This document shows, one piece after another, positions 1-13,771 of a stretch of 64,000 nt of DNA. This DNA is from Yersinia kristensenii. Lineage in GTDB: Bacteria; Pseudomonadota; Gammaproteobacteria; Enterobacterales; Enterobacteriaceae. Positions within the stretch are counted from its first letter, which is position 1. Every line of letters begins with the position of its first letter. The translations under genes were made by a program, and so were the position numbers. The stretch lies in NCBI RefSeq assembly GCF_900460525.1, contig NZ_UHIY01000001.1, forward strand, positions 3,968,001-4,032,000. The letters run 5' to 3'. The notes below the pieces were generated by a model that saw only the letters and a program-made list of their open reading frames with translations, was not told the origin of the DNA and ran no database searches.

Positions 1-734
1 CTGCTATGACCATATTCCGCCCCAAATAGGGAGATTTCATTCTTCTTGCGATCATCAATAGGCGCATTATGCGTCAAATCACGATCCAGAGAATGGTAGC
101 TTTTCTTCCTATCAACATTACGTTCAATACAGCGATATTGCTTCGGCAGATAGCGCGGTGTGGTGCCATGGTCTTTATGGAACTTCACAAACCGGTAATC
201 TTCCGAACCGTAATGACCAGCGAACTCTTCGTCATAACCATAAAGTCTGAAGAATCGAGCTCTGGACATGAAGAACAGATTGGGATGACCGCGGTAGGCT
301 TTACCGGTTTTTTCATCTGTACGGTAGATGCGATACAGTGAGCGCCCAGGGTTACGCGCATTAACCAGATAACGCAAGGTATCTTCAGGTAACAAACAGT
401 CTAAATCAGTAATGATGATTTTATCGGATTTAGCGTAAGTTACACCCAGATTACGGGAGCCCGCTTGGTTCCACTGGATATCAGTGGTTATTCTTAACCA
501 CGTGAAATTCAAATCATAATCTTTTACTTCATACTCTAAGGGGGAGCAATCATCGACAATGACAAACTCCACCGCATCCTTAATGTCATCAGGGTAGGAT
601 TCATATTCCTTCAACAAAGACTCAACGGAATCCATATTTCCCTGATTACAGTAAAAATGAGTTACATAAGTCAGTTTGATGTGCTGCTTATCTAACGGAT
701 GCCGTGCTTTAACGATTTCTACATCCTTCGTCAC
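1..734 (-). CDS. Family 2-type glycosyltransferase, 5' part (runs off left edge)
   Basis: The N-terminal 244 codons of a GT-A fold glycosyltransferase are present; the reading frame is still open at the window edge. The start is a GTG at 732-734 preceded by an AGAGG ribosome binding site 8 bases upstream. Early residues read LTYVTHFYCNQG, then FVIVDDCSP, the usual nucleotide-sugar binding strand, then ITDLDCLLP, a DxD metal-binding motif typical of GT-A enzymes. The expected role is sugar transfer from a nucleotide sugar onto a polysaccharide or lipid acceptor. The acceptor is unknown. It neighbours a broken acyltransferase and insertion sequences, so it belongs to accessory DNA rather than the backbone. 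Confidence 0.8.
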   Translation of the reverse strand, partial: MTKDVEIVKARHPLDKQHIKLTYVTHFYCNQGNMDSVESLLKEYESYPDDIKDAVEFVIVDDCSPLEYEVKDYDLNFTWLRITTDIQWNQAGSRNLGVTYAKSDKIIITDLDCLLPEDTLRYLVNARNPGRSLYRIYRTDEKTGKAYRGHPNLFFMSRARFFRLYGYDEEFAGHYGSEDYRFVKFHKDHGTTPRYLPKQYRCIERNVDRKKSYHSLDRDLTHNAPIDDRKKNEISLFGAEYGHS

Positions 735-1918
735 AATATAAACCTCTGTTTTAAGAGAGAAAATAAAAAATTTTTATAGTTTCTTAAGTTCTGGTGATGA
801 AATGAAATACATATGCAAAATAACTTTGCCGTAAAGGATAAAGAGTTAACCTGACCAGTCAAATATTTTCTTCATATTATTATGGCGGGTCACAGCTCAT
901 TCATTGATTTATCCATAACGGGGCAGAATTAGCTGAATGTACTGCGGCAGGGTTTGCGAGGTAAAACAGCCTTTTTATTATGTAATTTGAGGGGGCAGAC
1001 CTCAAAAAAACACGCTTTTCGCAAAGCATGTCGTAAACCCTTGCCCAATACGATACGGGTGGGGATACGAGACGTTCAACATTAAGAGAAGGGCATAATG
1101 GAATTATGTACGGTGGTTGCGGCCTGTGGAGGCGGAAATCTCACCCAATAGGGTGGCTAACAGTCCAGTAACACACACAATAATGGTCAAGAACTCATCA
1201 CTCATCTGATAAGGTAATCCAGACCAGCTAGTGATGATCCGGCTGGCGACGGCCAACGAACTGATTAGATAATTACAAAGGCCGTTTTGTTTACAGTTTC
1301 AAACACAACCTCTATTCATTATTTGGATAATTTGCTGGAGTGAGACGACGTTTATCTGGCCGATCTCGTACAGGAAAAACCGTCTTGGCCGCTAGCGCCA
1401 CCTCGACAGTTTATTCTCCCACGCTCTCATCCAGCATCATCATCACGACAGCCACTTCCATAACCATTTTCATTCCCCTCTCTTCCCCCATTATTTCCCC
1501 CTGAATCACCCTACCCACCGTTTCCTCCATTTTTACTATTTGAGTCAGGTAATCCATCCAGACCCTTTTCTTGGTTTTTTTCTTAGCCCCTACAGTGAAA
1601 AAACGGAAAAAAAACCAAGTTTAAAATTGGTGGTTTGGGATGGTCAAAACCTCAATTTTGAATTCTTTCGTATGCTAGCCACTCTTACTCGCTTTTGCTG
1701 GATACATCTTTTGCGTCACGTGGTACCCGCAAAGTTTTCGGTTCTGCCAAATTTCCATAAGGTATCAAATTGCCATCAATTATTCGCGGTTACTCAATTC
1801 ATAAGCTAAAGCCTGGGATACGATTGAAATAGACCGGGCGATTAAGCTGGGAGTGATAGGCCAACACAGTATTTCCCTGTTCCGTATCAAAAAATCAATG
1901 CCGGTATAGCTTGAAAGA
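735..1918. other. Gene-poor accessory stretch
   Basis: No convincing gene was found in about 1.2 kb. The only longer open frame (1540-1809, +) starts at TTG, lacks a ribosome binding site and resembles no family I recognise. A 12-bp perfect inverted repeat is described separately. The stretch looks like decayed accessory DNA between the glycosyltransferase and the acyltransferase remnant. Confidence 0.5.
1570..1619. repeat. 12-bp inverted repeat
   Basis: CTTGGTTTTTTT at 1570-1581 is matched by its exact reverse complement at 1608-1619, with a 26-base spacer. The T-run on one arm and A-run on the other would let it act as a weak terminator in either direction, or it could be the end of a lost mobile element. 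No function can be assigned. Confidence 0.4.
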
Positions 1919-2979
1919 TTGACAGTAAAAAAAAGTATGGGAAACTATGAACTATTCATTTTTATCAATGGTTTAATCGTGATTATTACAAAGAATGAGA
2001 GTAATTATATTAAAGGCATCGCTATAATTTTGATGCTCACACATCATCTATTCGCGTTCCCTGAGCGCATACCTACGAATGTGAATGTTATTAATTCACT
2101 CCCTTTTATTGGATGGGATATTGATAATTTCATAGCCTCATTTGGTAAAGTATGCGTGGCTATGTTTTTATTTATATCAGGCTACGGATATTCCTTTAAA
2201 AATAAAATAAATTTCAAATATTCACTTACTAAATTAAAGAAATTATATTTCAGTTATTGGTTGGTTTTTATTATTTTCATCCCGATAGGATTTTTATTTG
2301 TAAACAATAACTAGAATGATAGTTCACCGATAAAGCTAGCTAAAAATATAATGGGGATATCATCTGATTACAACGGAGAATGGTGGTTTATACAGTTGTA
2401 TGTAGTCTATGTTCTTGCTTTACCCATAATATCAAGATTGAATAGCATTACATTGATTTTCATCGCCCTGATATCATTACCTTTAGGGTATCTTTCCCAG
2501 CGCATGGGGTACTACGGTATATCTATGTGCCTTATATGGCTATATCCGTTTATTTCTGGCTATGTTTTCGGGAAAGAAAATAAATTAATAACGGAAATAA
2601 TGAAACATATAAATAAATTATTTTTTTATGCATTTTCAGTTCTATGCATAATGTTTTTTTTCGTAACATTCAAAATGTATGGGCTAATTGTCACATCCCC
2701 TTTATTCGTGATGCTAATAATATATATATATATAATAAAACCATGCATCACAACATTATAAATAATCTTGGGAAACACTCTATGTATATGTGGTTAACAC
2801 ATTCGTTTTTTTGCTATTACTATACTCCAGAAATAATTTATTAAGTCAGGTATGCCCCACTGATACTGTCTCTACTCATATTAGTTTCATATATAACGAG
2901 TGTTATTTTAGATAAAATTGATTTTTTCATAAAAAAATTATATATGAAATCAAGGAATTATCTGCAATCGCAGAATTAA
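1919..2979 (+). pseudogene. Membrane acyltransferase (acyltransferase-3/OafA-like) pseudogene
   Basis: Hydrophobic segments and an early NYIKGIAIILMLTHHLFAF motif identify a multi-pass acyltransferase of the kind that O-acetylates surface polysaccharides; the His pair in that first helix is the family hallmark. The frame is broken three times. There is an in-frame TAG at 2312-2314, a frameshift at a (TA)7 run at 2721-2734 after which the protein continues as NNLGKHSMYMWLTHSFF, and a TAA at 2842-2844, followed by a further membrane segment to the natural stop at 2977-2979. The true start is uncertain: an ATG at 1937 is possible, but the N-terminus may also have been lost. Confidence 0.75.
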
Positions 2980-2997
2980 CGAATCCACAATAAACAA

Positions 2998-3015
2998 CCG
3001 GGCGATTAAGCCCGG
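2998..3015 (+). terminator. Hairpin after the acyltransferase remnant
   Basis: CCGGGC, loop GATTAA, GCCCGG, then CATTTTG. This is a 6-bp GC stem with a weak T-tract just after the acyltransferase stop, consistent with a rho-independent terminator. A related but imperfect string occurs near 1834. Confidence 0.5.
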
Positions 3016-3538
3016 CATTTTGAGCAGTGGTGATAACTTGAACTCGTTTCCCCTATTCCCCTGCTAAACTCGCCAACATAGTGATTTTTGCAAAAGCCTT
3101 ATATAACTCCACCATGAGATACCACTTATCTACGCAGATCCGTCATGGACATGTCGCAATAAAGCCGTAACAGGTAATCGTGGTGTATGACTTAAGTCAC
3201 TCACAATGAGCGACATTGATATTTTCCGCCTGAAGTCACTGTTATTTACATTGAGTCTGAAACTAAAAAGCCGCCACTTGCAACAGGATAACTTGCATTT
3301 GTGGCAGGAAATAATAGTTGAAGACTTAAGGAATACTACGTACCTACTATTTACGTGGAGGATCTGAATAATAGAAAAATCAAGACCATTAAACGTGATA
3401 TAAATTGTATAAATGAGGGAAAATAAAGATTTCAGAAGTAACTACTTACTCAACACATGTTGTTCAAGCAATTCTGGACACTGGAATAACAATAAGGTGA
3501 TAGACGCTATTCACGTGCATAGACCAAATGCTGTGCTG
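3016..3538. other. Gene-poor stretch before the IS3-family element
   Basis: No supported gene. An open frame starting at 3413 would, if the IS were removed at its CTG duplication, run to a TGA at 6052-6054 (about 53 codons). It has no ribosome binding site and no recognisable homology, so it is not called. Confidence 0.4.
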
Positions 3539-3546
3539 TGTAGTGG

Positions 3547-5671
<2,125 letters not shown>

Positions 5672-5672
<1 letters not shown>

Positions 5673-5944
5673 GTAGCCTTTTTTAATATATCCCTTTCCA
5701 TTTCAACGCGTTGAAGTCTTTTCTTCAACTCACGTATCTCAATCTGCTCAGGTGTCATGGGTGAAGCTATGGGTGATTTTCCCGCTCGCTCTTCTTTCAG
5801 TTGTCGAACCCATTTATCCATCGTGGATTTGCCGACATTCATCGCAGTGGCAGCGGCGGCAACGGTGTAATGCTGATCGAGTACAAGCTGGGCAGCCTCG
5901 AGGCGAAACTCGGGGCTAAAATTGCGTCTGTTACGTCCGGTCAT
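5672..5944 (-). pseudogene. IS3-family transposase OrfA, truncated by IS30-type insertion
   Basis: The first 91 codons encode an IS3-type OrfA: a helix-turn-helix region ([14 protein letters not shown], then [13 protein letters not shown]) and a leucine-zipper-like coiled coil ([20 protein letters not shown]). The frame then enters the IS30-type end and reads foreign sequence to 5537. Without the insertion OrfA would continue [12 protein letters not shown] and stop. OrfA supplies DNA binding and oligomerisation to OrfAB and can inhibit transposition when made alone. Confidence 0.88.
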
Positions 5945-6017
5945 AATGTCACCTGTTTTGACTATGAGGTGATGATATCACCTCTATTCAGGTGGCCAAA
6001 TTCACTATGCCACTACA

Positions 6018-6323
6018 CTGATATATACGGAAGTTTATCGGGAGAAGTTTAGATGAGTACAAAAATGTATTCAGGGAGGCTAACTCAACATGCAGCTGAA
6101 GTTCCTTCAGGGTTATAACCCCGCCTCAGCCACTAAAAATCTATATCACTGAATTTCAAGAGAACGTTTAAGCCTTGATAAATTCAACTCCATACTGTCA
6201 GTAATTAATCCTCCTTTCGGCTATATGAAAAACGCAATGCCATTAGCGCTTATCACAGAGCAACGTGAAAGCGATATTTGCAACATGAAGTTTTCAGATC
6301 TTCGGGATGATTTTTACACGTAG
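6018..6323 (+). pseudogene. Remnant of a lambda-type tyrosine integrase beside icd
   Basis: Reading across three frames gives KNVFREA, then QHAAEVPSG, then YNPASATK, then RERLSLDKF and finally AMPLALITEQRESDICNMKF. These line up in order with the middle of lambdoid integrases, the last part matching the segment with the first catalytic Arg (TGQR in the family, here TEQR). There are frameshifts near 6080 and 6113, an in-frame TGA at 6153-6155, and a stop at 6321-6323; the N-terminus and the rest of the catalytic domain are missing. It converges on icd exactly as intE does in E. coli e14. Coordinates of the frameshifts are approximate. Confidence 0.7.
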
Positions 6324-6345
6324 AGCAAAAAAGACAGGATCAAAA

Positions 6346-6376
6346 AGCCAACATAATCACTACAATTATGTTGGCT
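6346..6376 (-). terminator. icd rho-independent terminator
   Basis: On the minus strand a 12-bp perfect stem (AGCCAACATAAT and its complement) closes a 7-base loop and is followed by TTTTT. It lies 20 bp past the icd stop codon. Confidence 0.85.
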
Positions 6377-6395
6377 AAATGTTATGACTTACAAC

Positions 6396-7649
6396 TTACA
6401 TGTGTTGAATAATGGCGTCGCCAAATTCACTACATTTCAACAGTTTAGCGCCGTCCATCAAGCGCTCGAAATCATAAGTCACTGTCTTGGCTTGAATTGC
6501 GCCTTCGGTGCCTTTGATAATCAAATCAGCGGCTTCGAACCAACCCATATGACGCAGCATCATTTCTGCAGACAGAATGATAGAACCAGGGTTCACCTTA
6601 TCCTGACCAGCATACTTAGGTGCAGTGCCGTGAGTAGCTTCAAACAATGCGCATTCATCACCAATGTTAGCGCCAGGGGCAATACCGATACCGCCGACCT
6701 GTGCAGCCAAGGCATCAGAAATGTAATCGCCGTTTAGGTTCATACAGGCAATGACATCATACTCAGCTGGGCGCAGCAAAATTTGTTGCAGGAATGCATC
6801 AGCGATAACATCTTTAATAATGATGTCTGTGCCGTTGTTTGGATTCTTGATTTTAACCCACGGGCCGCCATCGATCAGCTCACCACCAAATTCCTCGCGC
6901 GCTAACTGGTAACCCCAGTCTTTAAATGCGCCTTCGGTGAATTTCATAATGTTGCCTTTATGAACCAGAGTGACTGATTCGCGATCGTTGGTAATGGCGT
7001 ACTCAATGGCTGCACGAACCAAGCGCTTAGTCCCTTCTTCTGAACAAGGTTTCACACCAATACCACATTGTTCAGGGAAACGGATTTTCTTCACACCCAT
7101 CTCTTCACGCAGGAACTTAATTACTTTTTCAGCTTCTGGTGAACCCGCTTTCCATTCAATACCCGCATAAATGTCTTCCGCGTTTTCGCGGAAAATCACC
7201 ATATTGGTCAATTCAGGATGTTTTACCGGGCTTGGCGTTCCCTCGTAATAACGCACTGGGCGCAGGCACACATACAAGTCGAGTTGTTGGCGCAAAGCAA
7301 CGTTCAGAGAACGAATACCACCACCCACTGGCGTGGTTAATGGGCCTTTAATGGCAACGCGATATTCACGAATCAGATCCAATGTTTCTTCTGGTAGCCA
7401 AACATCTTTACCATAAACATGAGTTGATTTCTCACCGGTATAGATTTCCATCCAGGAGATTTTACGCTCACCTTTATAGGCTTTTTTAACCGCAGCATCT
7501 ACCACGTTGATCATGGCTGGGGTCACATCAACACCAATGCCATCACCTTCAATAAATGGAATGATCGGATTATGCGGAACAACCAGTTTACCCTGAGCAT
7601 CGACAGTAATTTTATTACCTTCTGCCGGAACCACTACTTTGCTTTCCAT
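6396..7649 (-). CDS. icd: Isocitrate dehydrogenase [NADP+]
   Basis: TCA-cycle enzyme converting isocitrate to 2-oxoglutarate with NADPH. The 417-residue product starts [11 protein letters not shown] at 7649, behind an AGGAGAGG ribosome binding site; the frame is open further upstream to 7700 but that extension lacks one. The substrate-binding and phosphorylation site appears as [11 protein letters not shown] (the AceK-target Ser) and the metal-binding Asp segment as [14 protein letters not shown]. Divergent from rluE, as in E. coli. Its 3' end is the attachment site used by e14 and phage 21, and an integrase remnant lies just beyond it. Confidence 0.97.
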   Translation of the reverse strand: MESKVVVPAEGNKITVDAQGKLVVPHNPIIPFIEGDGIGVDVTPAMINVVDAAVKKAYKGERKISWMEIYTGEKSTHVYGKDVWLPEETLDLIREYRVAIKGPLTTPVGGGIRSLNVALRQQLDLYVCLRPVRYYEGTPSPVKHPELTNMVIFRENAEDIYAGIEWKAGSPEAEKVIKFLREEMGVKKIRFPEQCGIGVKPCSEEGTKRLVRAAIEYAITNDRESVTLVHKGNIMKFTEGAFKDWGYQLAREEFGGELIDGGPWVKIKNPNNGTDIIIKDVIADAFLQQILLRPAEYDVIACMNLNGDYISDALAAQVGGIGIAPGANIGDECALFEATHGTAPKYAGQDKVNPGSIILSAEMMLRHMGWFEAADLIIKGTEGAIQAKTVTYDFERLMDGAKLLKCSEFGDAIIQHM

Positions 7650-7779
7650 CAACCTCTCCTTCAGCGCAATTTTGTTAATGCCTTGTAAGATTCGTGTCAA
7701 TACTACTTGAATATTCGTTCCACGCCAATCCGAAACAGATTGAGGTATAATGCGCTAATCATTCGGAATCGCAATAATC

Positions 7780-8406
7780 ATGAATAAATTCTCTGTTAAA
7801 AATCACAAAGTTAACCGATTCAGCACCAAGACACAGGCGAAACAAGTCAAGCCGATTGCTCCACGTCGCGTCCTGTTATTCAACAAGCCTTTTGATGTGT
7901 TACCGCAATTTACTGATGAGTCTGGGCGCTCAACTTTGAAGGAATTTATCCCTTTTAGTGATGTTTATGCGGCGGGCCGACTCGATCGTGATAGCGAAGG
8001 TTTGTTGGTCTTAACCAATGATGGCAAATTGCAAGCCAGGCTCACGCAACCCGCCCAGAAAACCGGTAAAGTCTATTTTGTGCAAGTCGAAGGTGTGCCG
8101 GGCGATGATACACTCAGCCAGTTAAGAACTGGGATGACCTTAAAAGATGGCCCCACTTTACCTGCGGGTGCCGAGTTAGTCAGTGAACCTGAGTGGTTAT
8201 GGCCGCGTAATCCGCCAATTCGAGAGCGCAAAACTATCCCTACAAGCTGGCTGAAGATTACACTTTTTGAGGGTCGCAACCGGCAAGTCCGCAGGATGAC
8301 AGCCCATGTTGGCTTCCCTACCCTGCGTCTGATACGTTTTAGTATGGGAAATTTAAGCTTAGGCGACCTACAGCCCGGCGAATGGAAGGAGATAAACCAT
8401 GTTTAA
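7780..8406 (+). CDS. rluE: 23S rRNA pseudouridine synthase RluE
   Basis: RsuA/RluE-family enzyme that makes a pseudouridine in 23S rRNA (position 2457 in E. coli). The catalytic Asp lies in [19 protein letters not shown], and the conserved C-terminal motif GRNRQVRRM is present. The 208-residue product has a basic N-terminal extension and no S4 domain, as expected. The last codons overlap the start of nudJ by 8 bp, so the two are probably co-transcribed and translationally coupled. Confidence 0.95.
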   Translation: MNKFSVKNHKVNRFSTKTQAKQVKPIAPRRVLLFNKPFDVLPQFTDESGRSTLKEFIPFSDVYAAGRLDRDSEGLLVLTNDGKLQARLTQPAQKTGKVYFVQVEGVPGDDTLSQLRTGMTLKDGPTLPAGAELVSEPEWLWPRNPPIRERKTIPTSWLKITLFEGRNRQVRRMTAHVGFPTLRLIRFSMGNLSLGDLQPGEWKEINHV

Positions 8407-8845
8407 GCCCCATGTGACTGTGGCTTGTGTCGTGCATGCTCAAGGGAAATTTTTGGTTGTTGAGGAGACTATCAACGGCAAAAAGTTATGGAATCAACCG
8501 GCAGGTCATTTAGAAGCCGATGAAACCCTACTACAGGCAGCAGAAAGGGAACTGTGGGAAGAAACCGGCATTCGCGCCAGTCCACACTCTTTTCTGCGTA
8601 TGCATCAGTGGATCGCGCCGGATAAAACTCCGTTTCTCCGCTTCGCTTTTGTGATTGAGCTAAAGGAGCCCGTAGCCACAGCGCCTCAAGATGACGACAT
8701 CGACTGCTGCCACTGGCTCACTGCGGATGAAATACTGCAATCAGATAATTTACGTTCGCCACTGGTTGCTGAGAGTATCCGCTGTTACCAACAACCCGAA
8801 CGCTATTCGCTTAGTCTGGTTGGCCCATTTAACTGGCCGCTATAA
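8399..8845 (+). CDS. nudJ: Nudix phosphatase NudJ
   Basis: 148 residues, the E. coli NudJ (YmfB) family, which hydrolyses nucleoside di- and triphosphates and the thiamine precursor HMP-PP. The Nudix box is complete: [16 protein letters not shown] followed by LWEETGI, with the metal-binding REx2EE glutamates. It overlaps rluE and precedes mnmA, the same order as in E. coli. Confidence 0.93.
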   Translation: MFKPHVTVACVVHAQGKFLVVEETINGKKLWNQPAGHLEADETLLQAAERELWEETGIRASPHSFLRMHQWIAPDKTPFLRFAFVIELKEPVATAPQDDDIDCCHWLTADEILQSDNLRSPLVAESIRCYQQPERYSLSLVGPFNWPL

Positions 8846-9032
8846 ACAGCAGATTTGATTTATTCAGCTAATTTTGTTCAGGCTGAGGATCTACCATGCA
8901 GTGAAGCAAACAACGTGATAAAATCCGGCGCTTGTTTTTATAATGCCTCACCCGCGCTGAGAAATAGGTCGGATAATATCATCCACCATCGCCTTCGCAG
9001 GGGCTTTAGGTATTTACGTTAGTGAGACTCCC

Positions 9033-10154
9033 ATGTCAGATAACAGCCAGAAAAAAGTAATCGTCGGTATGTCCGGCGGTGTCGATTCTTCCGTTTCCGC
9101 CTATCTGCTCCAGCAACAGGGCTACCAAGTTGCTGGCTTGTTCATGAAGAACTGGGAAGAGGATGATGGCGAAGAATATTGCTCTGCAGCGACCGATCTG
9201 GCCGATGCTCAAGCAGTATGCGACAAATTGGGCATGGAGTTGCACACCGTCAATTTTGCCGCAGAATACTGGGATAATGTATTCGAATTGTTCCTTGAAG
9301 AATACAAAGCCGGGCGTACCCCTAACCCCGATATTCTGTGTAATAAAGAAATCAAATTTAAAGCATTCCTGGAGTTCGCCGCCGAAGACTTAGGCGCGGA
9401 CTATATTGCTACTGGTCACTATGTGCGTCGTCAGGATGTCGAGGGTAAAAGTCGTTTGCTACGTGGCCTTGATGGCAATAAAGACCAAAGTTATTTCCTT
9501 TATACGTTAAGTCACGAACAGCTTGCTCAGAGCCTGTTCCCGGTTGGGGAATTAGAAAAACCCGAAGTTCGTCGCATTGCTGAACAGCTTGACCTGGTCA
9601 CCGCCAAGAAAAAAGACTCTACCGGCATCTGCTTTATCGGTGAGCGCAAATTCCGAGATTTCCTCGGCCGCTATCTGCCCGCTCAGCCCGGCCCAATCAT
9701 GACCGTAGACGGCCAACATGTGGGCGAACATCAGGGTTTGATGTATCACACGCTGGGCCAACGCAAAGGTTTAGGTATTGGCGGGACCAAAGAGGGGGGC
9801 GATGACCCATGGTATGTCGTGGATAAAGATGTTGCCAATAACATCCTGCTGGTAGCGCAGGGGCACGAACATCCGCGTTTAATGTCTGTGGGCCTGATTG
9901 CCCAACAACTGCATTGGGTGGATAGAGAACCCGTGACAGCTGCTTTCCGCTGTGTGGTGAAAACCCGTTATCGCCAACAGGACATTCCTTGCACCGTGAC
10001 ACCTTTGGATGACGAGCGTGTTGAGGTTCGGTTTGATGAACTCGTGGCGGCTGTAACCCCCGGTCAGTCAGCGGTTTTCTATCAAGGTGAAGTCTGCCTC
10101 GGTGGCGGGATTATTGAAGAGCGTTATCCACTGACGGGTTCAGCCGCAAACTAA
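9033..10154 (+). CDS. mnmA: tRNA-specific 2-thiouridylase MnmA
   Basis: Adds sulfur at C2 of the wobble uridine (U34) of Lys, Glu and Gln tRNAs, taking sulfur from the IscS-Tus relay. 373 residues. The PP-loop [15 protein letters not shown] binds ATP; the two catalytic cysteines are in [12 protein letters not shown] and [13 protein letters not shown] 188-bp gap separates it from nudJ, leaving room for its own promoter; hflD follows after 40 bp, so mnmA-hflD-purB is probably one transcript. Confidence 0.97.
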   Translation: MSDNSQKKVIVGMSGGVDSSVSAYLLQQQGYQVAGLFMKNWEEDDGEEYCSAATDLADAQAVCDKLGMELHTVNFAAEYWDNVFELFLEEYKAGRTPNPDILCNKEIKFKAFLEFAAEDLGADYIATGHYVRRQDVEGKSRLLRGLDGNKDQSYFLYTLSHEQLAQSLFPVGELEKPEVRRIAEQLDLVTAKKKDSTGICFIGERKFRDFLGRYLPAQPGPIMTVDGQHVGEHQGLMYHTLGQRKGLGIGGTKEGGDDPWYVVDKDVANNILLVAQGHEHPRLMSVGLIAQQLHWVDREPVTAAFRCVVKTRYRQQDIPCTVTPLDDERVEVRFDELVAAVTPGQSAVFYQGEVCLGGGIIEERYPLTGSAAN

Positions 10155-10194
10155 TTCAACCCATACGTGAACCAGAACGTTTACAGGAGTAACC

Positions 10195-12217
<2,023 letters not shown>

Positions 12218-12237
12218 TGCTTTAATCTCAAAAATAC

Positions 12238-12267
12238 AGGTGGCGAATCAACGCCACCTATTTTGTT
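12238..12267 (+). terminator. purB terminator
   Basis: AGGTGGCG, loop AATCAA, CGCCACCT followed by ATTTTGTT, 20 bp after the purB stop. An 8-bp GC-rich perfect stem with a U-rich tail. Confidence 0.85.
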
Positions 12268-12319
12268 CTTCCTCCTTATTGTTATTACCTACTTGCTGTT
12301 ATTCCCCGCTAACTGCCCC

Positions 12320-12354
12320 TGTTTAACCCCGGTTTAGCCGTTGTCATTGATAAT
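12320..12354 (+). promoter_or_regulatory. PhoP box and -10 of the outer-membrane gene/phoPQ promoter
   Basis: TGTTTA at 12320-12325 and GGTTTA at 12331-12336 are separated by 5 bases, an exact match to the PhoP direct repeat (T/G)GTTTA-N5-(T/G)GTTTA. A GATAAT -10 hexamer (12349-12354) follows 12 bp downstream, the spacing typical of directly PhoP-activated promoters in which the box replaces the -35. It lies 46 bp before the ATG at 12400. It predicts positive autoregulation of phoPQ by read-through. Confidence 0.85.
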
Positions 12355-12399
12355 ACTGATGATGTCAAAAAGGACGTTACACACGCTGGAGCTATTATT

Positions 12400-13023
12400 A
12401 TGTTGAAGAAAACACTACTTTCTTTCGCCCTGATGGGTACCTGTGCTACCGCAATGGCGGCTGACTACACTTATGTCGCTGGTGGCCTGCAGTATGGTTC
12501 AATCAGTAGCAATGAACGTTTTGATAAGCAATTTAATCAAAATCATTACAGCCAGATCGGCGACCGTGACATGGGTGGCATTTATCTTAATGGCGGCTAT
12601 GGTTTTGATAACGACTTGTTTATTGATGGCCGCATAAACAGCATTGCCAATAGTGATCGAGGTCTGGCAGAGGCCGTATTGGGCCTGGGCTACCATTGGA
12701 CATTCTCACCCAATATTGATTTTTATACTTTAGTCGGCGGCAGCCGTCGCGCCATGGTATTTGACGCTAGCAAAAACGGCGAAAAAACCAACACTTACAA
12801 TAGCGCTACCGGTGAGATTGGTATCAAAAGTCAATTATCACAAGACATTGGTCTGGACGTTGCCTACCGTATGGCTAGATATGACGACCGCGCTTTCCAT
12901 GAAGCGCGGATAACCGCAGACTATGCTCTAACAAAAAGCCTCGCGGCTGAAGTGGGTTATACCTACCATAACTGGAAAGTCAGTGATCAGGCGATGCAAG
13001 TTGGTTTGCGTTACGCTTTCTAA
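12400..13023 (+). CDS. Outer-membrane beta-barrel-like protein upstream of phoPQ
   Basis: 207 residues with a Sec signal peptide (MLKKTLLSFALMGTCATAMAA, cleavage expected after AMA). The mature part alternates aromatic and small residues in short beta strands and ends GLRYAF, with the terminal Phe used by the Bam machinery, so an outer-membrane barrel of about eight strands is likely. It matches the position of Yersinia pestis YPO1635, reported to be co-transcribed with phoPQ. Its promoter carries a PhoP box, so it should be induced by low Mg2+ or antimicrobial peptides. The exact function is unknown; I do not recognise it as Ail, OmpX or PagP. Confidence 0.8.
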   Translation: MLKKTLLSFALMGTCATAMAADYTYVAGGLQYGSISSNERFDKQFNQNHYSQIGDRDMGGIYLNGGYGFDNDLFIDGRINSIANSDRGLAEAVLGLGYHWTFSPNIDFYTLVGGSRRAMVFDASKNGEKTNTYNSATGEIGIKSQLSQDIGLDVAYRMARYDDRAFHEARITADYALTKSLAAEVGYTYHNWKVSDQAMQVGLRYAF

Positions 13024-13046
13024 CTCACTGTTTTAATTTTTACTTG

Positions 13047-13069
13047 TCGGGTAATATTAGATTACCCGA
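13047..13069 (+). promoter_or_regulatory. Hairpin between the barrel gene and phoP
   Basis: TCGGGTAAT, loop ATTAG, ATTACCCGA forms a perfect 9-bp stem in the 71-bp gap ahead of phoP. It is followed by TTAATG, not a T-run, so it could act as a partial terminator, an RNA-processing stop, or a stabiliser that sets the ratio of barrel protein to PhoPQ. Confidence 0.5.
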
Positions 13070-13094
13070 TTAATGTCTTATCGAGGAATGTAGT

Positions 13095-13766
13095 ATGCGG
13101 GTTTTAGTTGTCGAAGATAATGCTTTGTTACGCCACCATCTTACGGTGCAAATGCGTGAAATGGGCCATCAGGTAGACGCCGCAGAAGACGCCAAAGAAG
13201 CAGACTATTTCTTGCAGGAACATGCCCCAGATATCGCCATTATTGACCTCGGTTTACCGGGTGAAGATGGCTTGAGCCTTATCCGTCGCTGGCGTAGCCA
13301 TCAAACAAACTTGCCCATTCTAGTGCTCACTGCACGGGAAAGTTGGCAAGATAAAGTTGCAGTGCTGGAAGCCGGTGCCGATGATTACGTGACTAAACCT
13401 TTTCATCTGGAGGAAGTCATCGCGCGGATGCAGGCATTAATGCGGCGCAATATTGGTTTAGCCTCTCAGGTAATTGAATTCCCCCCGTTCCAGATTGACC
13501 TCTCACGGCGAGAGTTGTGCGTCAATCAGCAACAGATTAAACTGACTGCTTTCGAATACACTATCATTGAGACACTTATTCGTAATGCTGGAAAAGTCGT
13601 CAGCAAAGATACATTAATGCTGCAACTCTATCCTGATGCAGAGCTACGTGAAAGCCATACTATTGACGTATTAATGGGGCGTTTGCGTAAAAAAATGCAG
13701 GCAAAACATGAAGGTGAAGTGATTACGACCATCCGTGGTCAGGGATACCGTTTTGACGCCAACTAG
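13095..13766 (+). CDS. phoP: Response regulator PhoP
   Basis: OmpR-family regulator, 223 residues. The receiver domain has the acidic pair VVEDN, the phosphoacceptor Asp51 in [11 protein letters not shown], Thr in VLTARES and Lys in VTKPF. The C-terminal winged helix (about 125-223) ends with [10 protein letters not shown]. It controls Mg2+ transport, lipid A modification and virulence genes. phoQ starts 5 bp after its stop, so the two are coupled. Confidence 0.98.
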   Translation: MRVLVVEDNALLRHHLTVQMREMGHQVDAAEDAKEADYFLQEHAPDIAIIDLGLPGEDGLSLIRRWRSHQTNLPILVLTARESWQDKVAVLEAGADDYVTKPFHLEEVIARMQALMRRNIGLASQVIEFPPFQIDLSRRELCVNQQQIKLTAFEYTIIETLIRNAGKVVSKDTLMLQLYPDAELRESHTIDVLMGRLRKKMQAKHEGEVITTIRGQGYRFDAN

Positions 13767-13771
13767 ACATC

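Noticed and set aside
1540..1809. 89-codon open frame on the plus strand
   Set aside because: TTG start, no ribosome binding site, no recognisable family, and it overlaps an inverted repeat rich in A/T runs.
6061..6155. Two separate tiny peptides (ATG at 6053 and ATG at 6091)
   Set aside because: Both are better explained as frameshifted pieces of the integrase fossil (QHAAEVPSG and YNPASATK).
9697..10002. 101-codon frame antisense to mnmA
   Set aside because: Entirely within a conserved gene and without protein features.
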